A DNA stretch of 64,000 nt from NCBI RefSeq assembly GCF_020882245.1, contig NC_083598.1, positions 51,001,858 through 51,065,857 on the forward strand. The letters are read 5' to 3'. The position numbers and the translations under genes are program-made. Every line of letters begins with the position of its first letter. The first letter of the stretch is position 1. Of the stretch, positions 36,801 through 49,330 are shown piece after piece. Below the pieces are notes generated by a model, which saw only the letters and a list, made by a program, of their open reading frames with translations, was not told the DNA's origin and made no database searches. Source of the DNA: Rhopalosiphum padi (Eukaryota > Arthropoda > Insecta > Hemiptera > Aphididae).

Positions 36801-36842
36801 AGCACGATCCAAATGTATAACTGTTTGTTGTACAGCTTCCAT
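21838..36842 (-). CDS. Smr: Nuclear receptor corepressor, NCoR/SMRT family (insect SMRTER)
   Basis: Twenty coding exons, all phases closing, give about 1756 residues: 36842-36745, 36126-35925, 35756-35623, 35551-35389, 35208-35038, 34970-34836, 32521-32465, 31734-31682, 30521-30215, 29665-29365, 29299-28960, 28302-28202, 25541-25227, 25163-24871, 24803-24369, 24282-23905, 23848-23702, 23626-22656, 22580-22382 and 22308-21838. Family role: a nuclear scaffold that binds unliganded receptors (ecdysone receptor in insects) and activates HDAC3. Seen: a coiled coil near residues 240-256; a deacetylase-activating region with PLYNQPSDADIYHENRRK; SANT1 about 485-533 (HPKNFGAIASYLDKK); a Cys-rich patch about 701-805; SANT2 about 831-880. 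Two GSI repeats follow (GSIMHGTP, GSITQGTP), then a polyglutamine and Arg/Glu-rich stretch. The CoRNR-type box LTAANLIDAIITHQI is near 1555. The C-terminus LTAQYEPMSDED matches vertebrate NCoR. The first Met is taken from the first coding exon; the 5' UTR exon is not located. Confidence 0.93.
22769..22800 (-). repeat. Polyglutamine-coding CAA/CAG run
   Basis: A GTT-rich run on the plus strand encodes about ten consecutive Gln within the corepressor's longest exon. Likely length-variable between individuals. Confidence 0.85.
25876..26102. mobile_element. pogo/Tigger-type MITE, about 227 bases
   Basis: It begins CAGTAGAACCTCTCG and ends, read inverted, GAGTAGAACCCCTCTCG. TA dinucleotides flank both ends (25874-25875, 26103-26104), as expected for the Tc1/mariner/pogo group. 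It lies in the corepressor intron between exons 25541-25227 and 28302-28202. Confidence 0.75.
26404..26830. repeat. Two tandem diverged copies of a 233-base AT-rich unit
   Basis: CCAGTTTAATTTGATAG starts at 26404 and again at 26637, followed in both by GCTGATATGCAAAA and AATTTAATGTACA. The copies differ at many sites and carry small indels. The second boundary is an estimate. Confidence 0.7.
27227..28132 (+). CDS. BTB/POZ domain zinc-finger protein, nested in a corepressor intron
   Basis: An intronless frame of 301 codons lies on the strand opposite to the surrounding corepressor gene. Residues about 56-148 form a BTB domain: DITIYVMSLNNRFRAFISHR, then VFLPNITDDTFSIILSYIYT, then LLATHTLHMPQASDMCRQFL. 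Zinc finger 1 is a C2H2 (C233, C236, H249, H253). Finger 2 has C276, C279, H292, C296, a C2HC pattern. A basic patch occupies residues 5-13. BTB-ZF proteins are dimeric DNA-binding transcription factors, mostly repressors. The start at 27227 is the most upstream Met; Met49, just before the BTB domain, is an alternative. The lack of introns suggests an old retrocopy or a naturally intronless gene. The frame is intact. I cannot name an ortholog. Confidence 0.82.
   Translation: MCSIKIKRTRKAARESSSHQPIGAVNFTTDEYFNNYHYFSFITILPTIMYRFMAPDITIYVMSLNNRFRAFISHRELLAQYSGYFKLLQNCETNKVFLPNITDDTFSIILSYIYTGILKINNENIHSVLLATHTLHMPQASDMCRQFLVTQDQNIIKPIAKLPSFIDASVIQQPNENRTLKISEESNFKPPIRKENIILDVASCDGPVQFYRVLNENYKGDEKRTTLKQSYNCEYCNHPFKSKYCYEKHINRHLNINIIDNKSDKKNNPSIQYYPCRQCGSKFPSYYFVHKHKKYCKINKF
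31855..32170. repeat. Fragment of the interspersed repeat also seen near 2040
   Basis: It shares CCCAGTACTTTT and the following spaced blocks with 2040-2150. It lies in a corepressor intron, and the boundaries are rough. Confidence 0.35.
33781..34468. mobile_element. Degraded mariner-like transposon
   Basis: The left terminus TATACAAGGTCAGTC and the inverted right terminus TATACAGGGTCCGGC match through a further AAAAAACCTC block, giving terminal repeats of about 30 bases flanked by TA. Near 34090-34180 the plus strand reads IGVENYRERLCECVNNGGHH after a stop. That is the usual C-terminal pattern of Tc1/mariner transposases (R..RL..C....GGH). The catalytic core is missing, so the element is dead. 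Confidence 0.65.
34209..34368. repeat. 160-base block repeated from 26532-26691
   Basis: I see no difference between this block and 26532-26691, 7.7 kb away in the same gene. It sits inside the mariner relic, between the transposase remnant and the right terminus. Confidence 0.8.
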
Positions 36843-36878
36843 AACAGTTTTAACTGAACCAAATCTCTTCGTTTGCCA

Positions 36879-39800
36879 CTAAAAATCAAATAAAAACCTA
36901 TTATTATTTAATTTACAGATATAATTAATTTGTTAATAAAAGTCGTGGATAATTTCCATACATCTCAAATGAAAGTATGCAATTAATGAAAAATTATTAA
37001 TCATGACTTATATGCAACCAAAACATTTAAAGACATAAAATAAATTGTAAGCATAGTTCATCAACATAATGTTTTTTTACAGTAAGGATATACTATTTAG
37101 TATTTTATAATATTGTTTATAAAATATACCCATGTACCTATATATAAAGTAAAGAGACATTTTTCAATTGTATTTTTATAAGAAAAAAGATGTACCAACC
37201 TAATCAAGATTTCATAATTTATAATTTATTATTATAAGTTTACAAATTTAACACTAAATTCTCATTTACACATTAAATATAAGATAAATCTTACAATACC
37301 TAAGTAGTATATACATATTTTTTTTTAATAACATTAAAATTGACTTTTAATCAATAAAAATTTTATTTGATTAAATATATTATATAAGTTATGGCAAGAC
37401 AAAAAATTTATCACTGTAAGAAATATGCATACCTTATACTAAGTAAACAAATCACAATAACTCATGTTTTATGTTAAAATATTTTCAGCTCATCAAGAAA
37501 TTGTGCACTGTATTAAGTGGTTATGCAATACTTATAATCACTGGGCAAAGTAAAAATATATTTATATTAATAATAGTTAATAGTTATGATATTATAATAA
37601 AATACACAAATAGTTATATAATATTTGTGACTCTTTCATTCAACATTTTTACACAGAGATAACAATAGTGTTAAAATTTAGAGATAAATAAAATTATACT
37701 ATGTAAAATTATGTAGGTATTTATAATTTATTTATAGGTTAATTTAGTGATGTTAATGTTTTGAATATTTTGGATAATGAGATAATACAAAAAAAATATA
37801 AAACAACATAGGTACTCATTCATCATACATAATAACATAAGGATAACTCAAGTATTAACAATAGGTTCACAGTATAAAAATTAATTTTTTGGATTGTATA
37901 CAATTCAATTAATATGCATTAATATGTAATTAATATATATATCTATATTTAAAGGATAATTATACTAAATCATAGAAAATTAAAAAATATAAGAAAAATA
38001 CAAAATTCTGTAATAGGTAAATTACTACTATTATTTAAAAGAAAATTGAACTAAGAATATTCTGTTTAATATTAAGATCAAAATCTACATAACAACATTT
38101 TTTTTCACTAGTTTCAACAACATTAGCTTTTCAAAATATTATATTTTACATAATTTTACCAACAATTTAGTAAATATTAAATGGAGATTTAAGACTACTA
38201 AACTTTTGTATTTATTTCAATTTTATAATTATTTTAATAAATACAGATTATTTTATGTTAAAATATTATAAAAATAAAAATTGTTTTACACAATTTATTA
38301 GGTCAGTACATTATAACTAACTGACATATAACTGCTGATATTATAATTAACACATAAATATGATTGATGATGAAGATAAATAATTATAATTAAGTAAATA
38401 TTTCTTATTTCATTCACAAAATAATTTATCAGTAGTCCAAAATATTTTTTATCAGTAGGTTATTGCACAATACAAAATTAGTACAAACAATACATTACTT
38501 AGATATTTCAGAGATTATCTTTGAATTACTTGTGTAAAAAATCTTACAGCCAAGCTAATTTGGATTAAAATAATAAATATTTGAATAAAAACATTAAAAC
38601 CCAATACAAATTACTTTTAAACTATGACAATAGAACAGTTTTTTAATAACAAACTTGTTTTTAACTGGTATATAAAAGAACTACAACTAATAACAATAAG
38701 CAAAAAATGAGAATACAAGGATTTTAATATCATCATGTGAACGCAGTAATTGATATCATTACAATACAACATTGTGATCAACATTTGATATCTGTATCCT
38801 GATTAATAAGTGAACTTATTATACATATTATACTAATGAATAATTAATGTTATAACGGGTCATAACTTCAACATTTATGAAAATTCACTTTCAATGAAAT
38901 ATAAATAATTGGAGGAACTCAGTTGCAGTAATTAACATTCAAAAGGTAAATAACACAAAAAGATTACTTAGATCTCAATGTTTTATAAAAATTATAAATA
39001 TAAATTATTAACAACATTAATTTGAAATAAAATTGTTATGTAGATTTTGTAAACACCAAAGATAAACAAGAAATTATTTTAAAACAAAATTTTGATTGTA
39101 ATCCAAATATATTAAGGTTATACACTCTCGTAGACCTAGTATTATAATATATTATATGCAACATTTTGAAATATAAATATTAATAGTAAAAATGGACCTT
39201 AAGTTCTTAAATTTTAGATCTCTTTAAAACCACAAGACTTTAGATAAATTATTAACATATATTATAAGTGGACATGTTTTAAAAACTGGTAAGATAATAA
39301 TGATAAATGCCATCTGACTAGTAGGTAAGTATTTATTTAATTCCAAACCAATATTTTAAGTGTTGTAAAATATTGGTCTGTCGGTCACTTTTTATATTTT
39401 CACGAACATGTTGTTTATGACACAATATTCTATCTTTCCAGTTCTCAGTACTTACTAAATACCTAACAACACCACAACAATTACCAGAATTAAGCTGATC
39501 ACACACAAGTTTAATTTATCCATCAACAATAATCAGTATAGTTTGAACAATATACACAAACAGTATGTGTGGTTAAAAAGAATGATGCTTTACACTGTCC
39601 ATTGTGACAGAATAAAAACTGAATAGTTTGATTTTTGCTCTACGTTTGGAGTTCACATATAGAACATAGATCAAACATGGAACAACAATGAAAAATGTTA
39701 GGGTGGTCATTCTAGATGTACAAACAAAATGGTCTAAACTACAACAATAATTGTTCACAGATAAATAAAACTATAGTGTATGACAAGAATTAGGTGTCGC

Positions 39801-40190
39801 GTACCGATTCTGACCTCTATCTTGGGGAGAAATACTACAGAGAGGAACACTACGATGACGGCACAGATAATGGATTTATACCTATAGATATGTTATATTA
39901 TTTATTAGGTCATAATGGACGGACCACGTGAGGACAAAATATCAACGTCTATGACCCAAAACCGATAATAATAAAAAATAAATTAAGCATAAACATCAAA
40001 AACATGTGTACGTAGAACAATACCACTGATATTCATTTTTATGTACCTACTTTTTCCGGCGTTTTAAAATCCTCAACTATAGAACCATTAGATCTGCATG
40101 TCGAATATTTCTGATGGTAACAACAAGGTACCGATGGTTTCCAACCAACACATCTGCACCGTTTTTTAATTTTCTTATTATCCTAAATTA
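36879..40190. other. Presumed long first intron of the corepressor
   Basis: An AT-rich stretch between the acceptor of the first coding exon and the CpG-rich segment. No exon could be supported. A 61-codon hydrophobic frame at 39573-39758 on the minus strand has no recognisable similarity. Confidence 0.5.
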
Positions 40191-40217
40191 TTATTATTGT
40201 TGTTGTTGTTGTTGTTA
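40190..40217. repeat. Short ATT/GTT trinucleotide run
   Basis: A few ATT units followed by about seven GTT units next to the CpG-rich segment. Confidence 0.8.
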
Positions 40218-40900
40218 TTCGAACGACCACGCGCCGTACATCATCGTCACAACTCCTCGGTGCGTGTCGCACGCGATACGCGTTAGACGATAGAAATTAC
40301 CAAACTTCGAAAAAACACGGCAGGTCGATCGGTCGGTCGGTCGGTCAGACAAACGGCACGGCGGATGGTAACGGGTCGCGGACGCGCCGCGGGGTACACT
40401 GACTACGCTGTGAACGATTGTCGAGAAAAACGAAATACGAGACGGAAATTTCAAAATTTTTTCTTCCTCATTTCGACTGTTTGTTATTTATTTTCGTGTT
40501 CCGCCTACGGAAAAAAAAAAAAAAACTTCTCCGCTGGGGACACGGTCGTCGCGCTCGCTTGACATCAACCACACGGCTCCAAACAGGTTCGGGCGAATCC
40601 AATCGGTCGTTTTGGGTGAGGTAGAGTACCTCGGTCGATCCTGTGGCGTACGCTGCGTAATGTAGGTTGGTGGCTGGCCGATCCGTGGTAGGGGGGACCC
40701 CTCGATTGCGGACCAAACAAAACACGATGGATTTGCCAGGCTCGCAGTGTAGCCCGGTCGCACGATAATTACGGCGCTTGTATAACAAAGCCGCACGATA
40801 AAAATCGGGAGAGAAGAACTAAAAAAATAAACGTACGTCAAGCGATGACGACCCCACCCGACCCGAGCCGACGTTCTCACAATAACAATAATAATACTCT
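40210..40900 (-). promoter_or_regulatory. CpG-rich segment, likely corepressor promoter and 5' UTR
   Basis: About 700 bases are far richer in G+C and CpG than the surrounding DNA. They sit upstream of the first coding exon of the minus-strand corepressor. A tetranucleotide run of TCGG units lies at about 40326-40346. I could not pick a first-exon donor with confidence. Open frames here are by-products of the base composition. Confidence 0.5.
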
Positions 40901-40910
40901 ACATGTATAG

Positions 40911-40943
40911 TGTGTGTGTGTGTCTGTGTGTGTGTGTGTGTGT
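40911..40943. repeat. (TG)n microsatellite
   Basis: A TG dinucleotide run with one interruption (TCTG) just outside the CpG-rich segment. Confidence 0.9.
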
Positions 40944-43900
40944 ATCATAAATTTATAAATACACACACATACACACCCACTAACACGTATGTTGGACGTG
41001 TATGTTATTATTTTTTTTTTATTATTGTATATTTATAATTTATATTATATGAAATACGCGATGATTAAATACGTAATGGCGTACACGCACTCGCGTTTCC
41101 GCGTTCTGTAAACAGTGTAAACTATATATAAGTGCAGCTCTGTACGAGAATATCTCGCCGGAGTAAACGGTATATTTATTAATAATGATCGTGTCGATAG
41201 ACCTCACGACTCACAATATTATCTCGATCAACGATGATAGGTTATATTGCAGAAACACGCGTAATATTTTGTTATTATACCTACTCACCTATTTATATTA
41301 CAAATATAAGAGTGGAGAACTGGTGAATCATAATCATTATTCGTGTAACACGCATTTTGCAATTTTCATCAATACCGTATAATAATAAAATAATATCATG
41401 ATGTGTTGGCAAATTTATATTTAAGCAATGCTCAGTTGTGAATCCAAGGGTTATGCACTCATACTCCTAGTGGACTAAAAAATGCCATGCTCGTCAAGAA
41501 TATTAAATATTGTTTTATAAAAAATTCAAATTTTTAATAATATAGTGTAGGTATACATTACACAAAACATGTAAATAAAAATATATATATCCCCCATACT
41601 GAGAAAATCTTAAATCCACCTCTACTGAATATCGACATTCGATATAGTGTTTATAGGGACATCCAGGATGAAAAGCATAAGAGAAAATCATTTTTTTTTT
41701 ATGTACAATGAACAGACTATAAATATGTATTATGTATTGTAATATTATGTACATTAATTTTACGGGATCCGATGTACGTGCATTTCGTTTTAAGTAAACA
41801 TTGACGCGATTAGGTAAAACGAATTATGTCGTGCTTCATCATCAGTCCTCACTCCTCCGCGTTCTTTTATGACGCATAAAATGGGTGTATTTTATCTAAC
41901 CACGTTTTTTTTTCACAATACTGAATATATCAATATCAAACTCGTAATAAATTCCACGTGTCGACGTATCATTCACATTTACGTAAATTAACAAATAATG
42001 ATTTCTACATAGCAATATTATAAATGGTACACATACTATAGTTAATAGACACACCACACACATGTTGTATAACACAAAAAATTAAGTAATAATCAAATTT
42101 TCATTCAAAAATGTATAATTCGTATAAAACTTCCACTGGACACCGTTCCACCAAAATATCTAAAATATATTATAAAATTACTCTAGTATTGCCAGTATTG
42201 GATATAAATCACTTGATTATCAATTAAAATAAAATTTTTTTAAATAATTATTTAAAATATTATAACCTTATATCAATATGTTGACATTATTTTTTTTTTA
42301 ATACGACTTAATTTTTCCGGTTAAATTAAAATATGAATAATGTAAAAGACAATTTACTTATAATTATTAAACTTGATAATTAGTAAGTTAAATTGTTTTA
42401 TTACCCATTTATCGTAAATTCATAACCACTAGGATATATTATCTATTTCGATACTATACTATGTTTAGTGTTAATACTGAATATTATCTAACTTTGTATT
42501 ATTATGAATTTTTACATTTGAATTACCTATTATCGTATTATTGATTAATATTTAAATATAATATCATACGTATATTCTGTTAAGCCGTATTAAATATAAT
42601 ATAGCCTATGCTTTGTTTTCCAACTATCTAATTCTAATACAACTATTGACAAAAAGAAAATTGTTTTTAAAATTAAAAGTATTCGTAATAGATGATATAA
42701 TGATGTAACATAACATAGATATAATAAAATATAAAATATAATCATAACATTCATAACGAATAAAACATTAAAACCTTAAATAATAACAATTTGTTCGTGT
42801 TTTCAATACAGAAATACTTAAGTTATAACACAATAACACATGTCGCATAACTAAATGTTAGCAAACAAAATAATATTAATTCAAATAATATTTTTTTTAT
42901 AACAAATTCCTAACATTTGTTTTTTAAATTCTTGTACATTATAATTGTACATTTAAACAATATTTAAATTATATGAAAAATGAATACTAGCAATGCTAAT
43001 AAAAAATAAAAATTAATCGATTAAAGTATATAATAGTAAATAGTATTAGCTGTTCTTAGAAACGAAAATTTAATAAAAATGTATGAAATATATCTACATT
43101 TTAACCAATCCGCCATCGTATGTGTTATTTTTTTATAATATAAAAATTGGTTTATCATCATAAAAGTTTTAATAACGTTTCTTTTTTCAAATAAGCTAAA
43201 CAAAACATCCCGTTATAAATACCTTACTTAAAACTCGTATTTAAGTATTTAACCTTCCACAGGTTAAATGCATTCAGGTTTTAACGTAAAATAGGTAGGT
43301 AGCAACAGTAATAGGTAGGTAGTATAGTTTGTAGGTACGTAATATTATACATAAGTGTTGTATTAATTTTGAAAAAATGAAATGATATATACTATAGTAA
43401 TGTTAGAGACTAGTAACAATAATAATTTAATTTTATAAGTACCTAAATAATAAGTTTATACCAGTTATTACCAATTTATACAAATATAGATACCAATTTA
43501 ATTTAACATTTTTCAGTGTTTATATCGTTCATAGTTTATATTGAATTTTACAAATTATTGTTAAAAATAAATGTTGATATATTTTTTTTAAATTTCGTAA
43601 TATAATATTATATTAAAATTTTGTCTGTATTATTGCTAGAAAAAAATAAAAAATATATATTCTGTTAAAACGGAAATGTACAATGAAAATTTAGTGCGAT
43701 GGAAAATGTTGGCAGAATTTCAAATGATTTATTAAGCTCGTAAATCTGGGCTATATTTTTTTAAATATAATAATGTAAAGAATTTTTTTATATAATAATA
43801 TGGTCTTTGCCACGAAAATTATGTGTTTATTAATCGTGAAAAAGCCGTCGATGTTTAACATTTTCAGACGTGTTCGGTCAGTATGAAATTAAAACACGTC

Positions 43901-44178
43901 TATGTTGGTCCATTGTAAGACTTAAGAGAAACGGTTTTCTCTTATAGTCTTATTCGTTTATGAATTCGTTAGTTCAGCGCCATATACTAAAAACACGACA
44001 CCTGCTATAGCGACGTTGCCGCAGTACCCTTCACCGCTTCAGGCCGTAGGCAAGGTTACTTTGAAAATATTTGTAGGTCGCCGAAAACATATGGCAACGT
44101 CGTAGGTTCATTATAAATATTAGCAGACGGCATTATATATTTTATTGTTCGTAAGCGCATGCGCTAATGCACGTGTGT

Positions 44179-44204
44179 TATATATATATATATATATATA
44201 TATA
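44179..44204. repeat. (TA)n microsatellite
   Basis: About thirteen TA units in the gene desert. Confidence 0.9.
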
Positions 44205-47200
44205 AAAGTGTAATATTAGTATAATATAATATTATACACAAAAATAAAATACGTTATGCCATACAGGATATAGACATTACTTCATTAGACACATAATAAT
44301 ATACTAGTATTATAATACTACCATAATATTATTATGTATAATGTATATAGTATATACTATATAGTACATCATAATATTAAATATATGTATTATATGTATG
44401 TCTATTTATGTACTAATTAGTATAAATACAGTCGTGCTTGTATTGATGTATTATTAAAATAACTAAATATAATATAAACAATAAAAATAATATTATAGAA
44501 AACTATTAACTACGTATAATTTTTAATAACAGGTAGGTAAGTATTAGACTGCGTAATATTGACGAAGTAATTAGATATTAATAAAAAACTTTAATTTCTG
44601 ATGATTTTAATTCTCGAGTACATAGTCAAAATCCAAATAATCCAATTCACTAATAAACTAAAATAATTACGCAGTAACATCTTACGTTTAGTAAATAATT
44701 ATTATACCATACAAAAATATAAAAGCTGAAGCTCAATGCTCAAAGCTTGGTGAGATAAATAAATGATAATATTATATTAATTTGTATTATGAATTATTAT
44801 AATGACTACAAAGTATAAGTATGTTATATTATTATAACTATGAAAAACAAAATAATAGGAAATTATGAGTATAAAATAAAATTATCATTAAAATATATAA
44901 TTTATAATTTATAATTTTACAAGCAAATAATTAATAATGTAGTAAATAAATTACAGTATTTTATTATTATAAACAATTATTAAAATTATTTATAATATTA
45001 TAAATGGTATTTAGATATTGATAAATGATAATTATATGCATAAGCCATAAAGTAACTATACTATCTAATGGCCAATTCGATATTAGACGAGTCGATAAAA
45101 TTATAGAAATCAAAATCTGTATTAAGTATTTTAATTACCAAAAATTAATCGATTGAACATATAATTATATATTTTTTAATATTTTATACAACACTGTAGT
45201 ATACTAGTATACATTGTTAATTGAACATTAACAATTTAAAACGTATTATATAAAAATGTCAAATATGATTACTTGCTTCTCCTAAACTCAGTATTGGCTA
45301 ATCAATAATCAGTAACTTAATTTCGTCTATAACTTTTAATAAATTCTATGATTTCTATGATGTATAAGTCATAACTCATAAGCATAACGCTCATAACTAT
45401 TATATCGACACTACTATCAAAGAAACATTTTCATTAATTTAATAATGGGAAAATAATAAAAAGAAAACTAATTTTTTAAAGAGCTCTTAAATAATAAATT
45501 GTATACAATAATAACTTATTTTAAAATTAAAATTCAAAATAAACAAATATAAATTATACTTTTGGATATCGTTAATTTATTTTTTTTGTGATTTAGAAAA
45601 ACTGTATAAGTTTTAATTTCTATTCTCCATGTGAAATGTGCATATATGATATAATACATAATGTATGAAGCATACAGAATATTGAAAACATTTAGACCAG
45701 AATTTATGCATTATATAGAAATTAATTTGATTAGCTATGATAAATTGTATGGCTATATAAAAATAATATATAATAATATTCAAATAGGTATTTATTTTTA
45801 TGATATACTAATTTTAAAAATATGTTCTTGAAAATGTAATTAATTTTATTTTTAGTTTAATAAAACATAAAACTAATTAGTAATAACAAATAACATTGTT
45901 ATCCATTCGCCTCTAGAGATATTTGTGTGAATTGCGAATGGCAACGTTGCTCAAAATCGATCGTCAAAAAGGAAATAACAATAGTGTTGGTGAACTATAA
46001 AAGGGAGGGTGAAGTCCACAAATATTATTTTAATTTGTTATGATTAAGAATTTTCAACTATTTTTAGTTTACACAACTCTAAACTCTAATATCATAACTA
46101 AATATTTGTAACTGTAATTATCATTACATAAAAAATAAATGAAGTATCAGTTATACCTAACCTATGTACTTAAATATTCTACTCGTATAAATTTTATTAT
46201 AATAATTAAAATTTATATTAGTATTACTAATTTAGTAATCAGATTTTTAAATTAAATAATAGATCTTAATTTTATTTTATTTTTTTAATGTATTTTCTTA
46301 TAGAAATATAACACTTATTAAAGGATACAATTTAAGATCATTGCTAATTTATATTTTAAATATTGCTATAAGCTAAACTATTATACAACCATTATTAGCT
46401 AAAATCTAAGTCTTCCAAAACTTGTTATTATTTATTAATTTGTAATAATTGGGTAATCCTTGCCATGGTCCATAGACCATGGTTAATCATTTTTATAAAT
46501 ATTTTATTATAGTTACTGACTAGGTACAGGTAGTATAATTAGTATTATACTTGATAAATCTATGTTCAATATAAATGAGACATGATGGCATTTATTAATC
46601 AGCAAATTAATAAAATTAAATAAACCTTGCAAAATGCAAGTAAATGGTAGTTAATGTACATAATATTTTTGTGTATTGTTTTTAATCTTAAACATTAATG
46701 ATTACTCTTATATTTTGAATCAATAGAAAAGTAAAATGATGAGCCAAGAAATTTAACTGGTAACAAATAATTATTCATTACTATAAAAAATTATAAACAC
46801 ATCTGTTGGCTAATTTATATAAAACTACACTTTAAAATTCTAATAGAAAATTAGAAAGTGGAGTATGTAAGTTGCTTTATAAAATGATTATACCTAAATA
46901 ACTTGACAGTGTAGAAAAAAATGTAATTAAAATTGTCCGAGACAACGAGAATACGAGATAAATATGTATTTATTTATCAACGTCATTTTATTTTTAGAGG
47001 TTTGAACACTATTGTTTATTATATAAATAAGATGTCTATACTCTATACAATTGCTATGGTAGGCGGGTTGGGCAACGTTGTCAAGTTGAGAACCGCGAAA
47101 TACCACTTCTTACGAGTAGTTGAGTAGTAGTATTTCTGTTCAATTACAAACTATCGTATATAATTTTTATAATAATATAATAGAAATATAGGTTCAAGGT

Positions 47201-48290
47201 AAAAATTAGGTATGATCATTGAAAAGTATCAGACATCAGTATAGTGTAATGTAAATTGTAATGAGTTATATTTGGTTTTTGAAGGATATCTACTAAAGAA
47301 AAATATCATGACACATGGCCATGTGCATTTTATAGTTTTTAAAAGATAAATGATCGTCAAAACATTCAAGCTTCGCCGTATGGGTTTATAACAAATAATA
47401 ATGAGTTAAAATGATTCAATGAGAATGAAAATGAATAATTTCATAAAATATTTAACTAAACGATACATTTTATAAAATTGTAATAACATTATTTATTTAA
47501 TTATTAAATAATTATTTTTAAATTTAAATTTATACACATTATAGTATAATAATAATAATTTTGTGATGATGTTACCTACTAATAAACATTTTATTGTAAT
47601 AAAATAATACATTATTATTAATCATATTAATAATAATATTATGTACTTATTCAGTTCTTCAATAAAATTAATATAAAATAGTAAAGTAATATATAATATT
47701 TTGAAGTCGATATCTTAACGTGGTTTGTTATTTAAAAACTATATTTTTAAATTGTAGAGACGTATAATTGTATGAATGTTATTAACTTAGATGATTCTTA
47801 TATTGAGACAAACGGGATGTATTTGACCATCTTTACAAAATCCACTTCACCGAAACATAGGTTCAAATCGTATACATATAACTAATGTAAATAATTATAA
47901 AAGTGGGATTGCCAGGCATACGATTATAATTTATTAAAAAATATAAATTGTTTAATTTTTAACGTCCTAAAGAAGATCAATAATACGTAGTGCGTACTAC
48001 AACAACCATTGCTATTATTTTATTGCCAAAAATAATGGAATAATTATATAATATATTTGATAATATTACAAAACATAAAAATCATATCATTTTTTATTAC
48101 ATACGAAAAAATCCCGTTCAATATCGTATCACGGTATGAGAATTGTATGGCTATATTATATTATATTACTATAATTTATTAAATCATTTATTCAATATTT
48201 TGGATTTTTTTTATGTTTATTTACAATTTTTATTATTCTTTTTAGATTTTGGGTATTCGCACTAAGCACGAGGTTGTTGAGTAATATCTA

Positions 48291-48308
48291 CACACACACA
48301 CACACACA
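48291..48308. repeat. (CA)n microsatellite
   Basis: Nine CA units just left of the GC-rich island. Confidence 0.9.
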
Positions 48309-48529
48309 TTCAAGGGGGATTGGGTACAAACTTTATGGTCTTGGCCGTGTCATTATCACTTCAAGGAATTATAAATTGTACAATGCGTGTGCGTTAAATT
48401 ATATTATATTATTATTATTATTAATATAATGATGTAACAATATTGTTTGTGTTGTTGAGTGGTAGGTGGTTGGTGGTGTGCGGGTGTGAGTAGTATAGTT
48501 TGACGAAACATCTACGTCTATGCTCTATG

Positions 48530-49330
48530 ACTGAGTATGACTGACGGGTGGGTAGGCGAGCGCCGAGTGGTCGACGGTAGTTGTTCGTTGTTCGGCAGCG
48601 AAGTGGGGTCACGTTATTTCGACGCACAACTGGATTAGAAGTTGTAACGCACACGGCACACATGCGGGCGGCATGTAAGCAATGAGCAATGCGGCAACGT
48701 CGCACCCTTCTCCCGCAAAGCCGTAGCCCACGACACGACCCGGCCACGGCCGTGGCGAAGCAGCGGATACCGCGCGCGCGATCAACGGTCGACCGTCCCC
48801 CCGTCCACGCCGCATGCGACGACGGCGTGCGCGTTGGCCCCCCGCGTATCGCACCCGCCGCACAACGGAACAACGCTCGACGCCCGGGTACGGCGATCCA
48901 CCGCGACCCGCCGAACTGCCGAAGCGTCCCACCAAAACACTCGCGCGCAGCCCACAAACCCAATCTTTTTTCCGTATGATATAGGTACATGCGGATTATT
49001 AATATTATAATAATAATCATGTATAAGCGCGCGCACACACACTGCACGCACACGCACACGCATACGTCACGAGGCGCGTGCGCGCACACGTTACGAATTT
49101 ACGATTGCCCGGCGAAAACGATCGGCGACGGGGGAAAATTCCCTCACCGAACTGCCGAAGTGGGAATGCAGTTCAACGACTGTGCGGCTGGCTGACCCGG
49201 CGCCGAGCATACAAACCGTGACTAGGATAATGCATTTTTATCGACCCGCCCGCGGCTGCCGGACCGCTTGGATTTATTTCCCGTGCGCCGTAAGTCTGAC
49301 GAGATCGAAACCGCCATGTCACCGTCCTGT
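48530..49330. promoter_or_regulatory. Orphan GC/CpG-rich island, possible promoter or first exon
   Basis: About 800 bases of high G+C and CpG lie in AT-rich DNA, with a CA/CG-rich run at 49027-49070. A strong plus-strand donor (GTAAGT) begins at 49290. No coding exon can be tied to it, and long frames on both strands are compositional. It could be a distal corepressor promoter (minus strand) or the start of a plus-strand noncoding transcript. Confidence 0.4.

Larger units (their letters stand above)
40944..48530. other. Gene desert, AT-rich
   Basis: No exon with a good splice site and sensible protein was found on either strand. Contents seen are a stem-loop at 43915-43952, an (AT)n run at 44179-44204, an inverted repeat with a TATAAAAG box at 45903-46003, and a palindrome at 46463-46482. 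Confidence 0.55.

Noticed and set aside
39573..39758. 61-codon hydrophobic frame on the minus strand
   Set aside because: T-rich DNA yields hydrophobic frames by chance. No splice partner, no family resemblance.
40215..40880. Several overlapping frames on both strands
   Set aside because: They are compositional frames in the CpG-rich promoter segment, with Ser/Arg/Thr-rich low-complexity translations.
46933..47127. 64-codon plus-strand frame
   Set aside because: No similarity, no splice context, isolated in the desert.
47866..47880. GGTTCAAATC, a tRNA B-box-like word
   Set aside because: No A box or cloverleaf can be formed with the upstream sequence.
48421..49089. Long open frame of 222 codons on the minus strand, with others on both strands
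   Set aside because: Frames overlap on both strands in a GC/CpG-rich island with simple CA repeats. The translations are Cys/Arg-rich and resemble no protein family.
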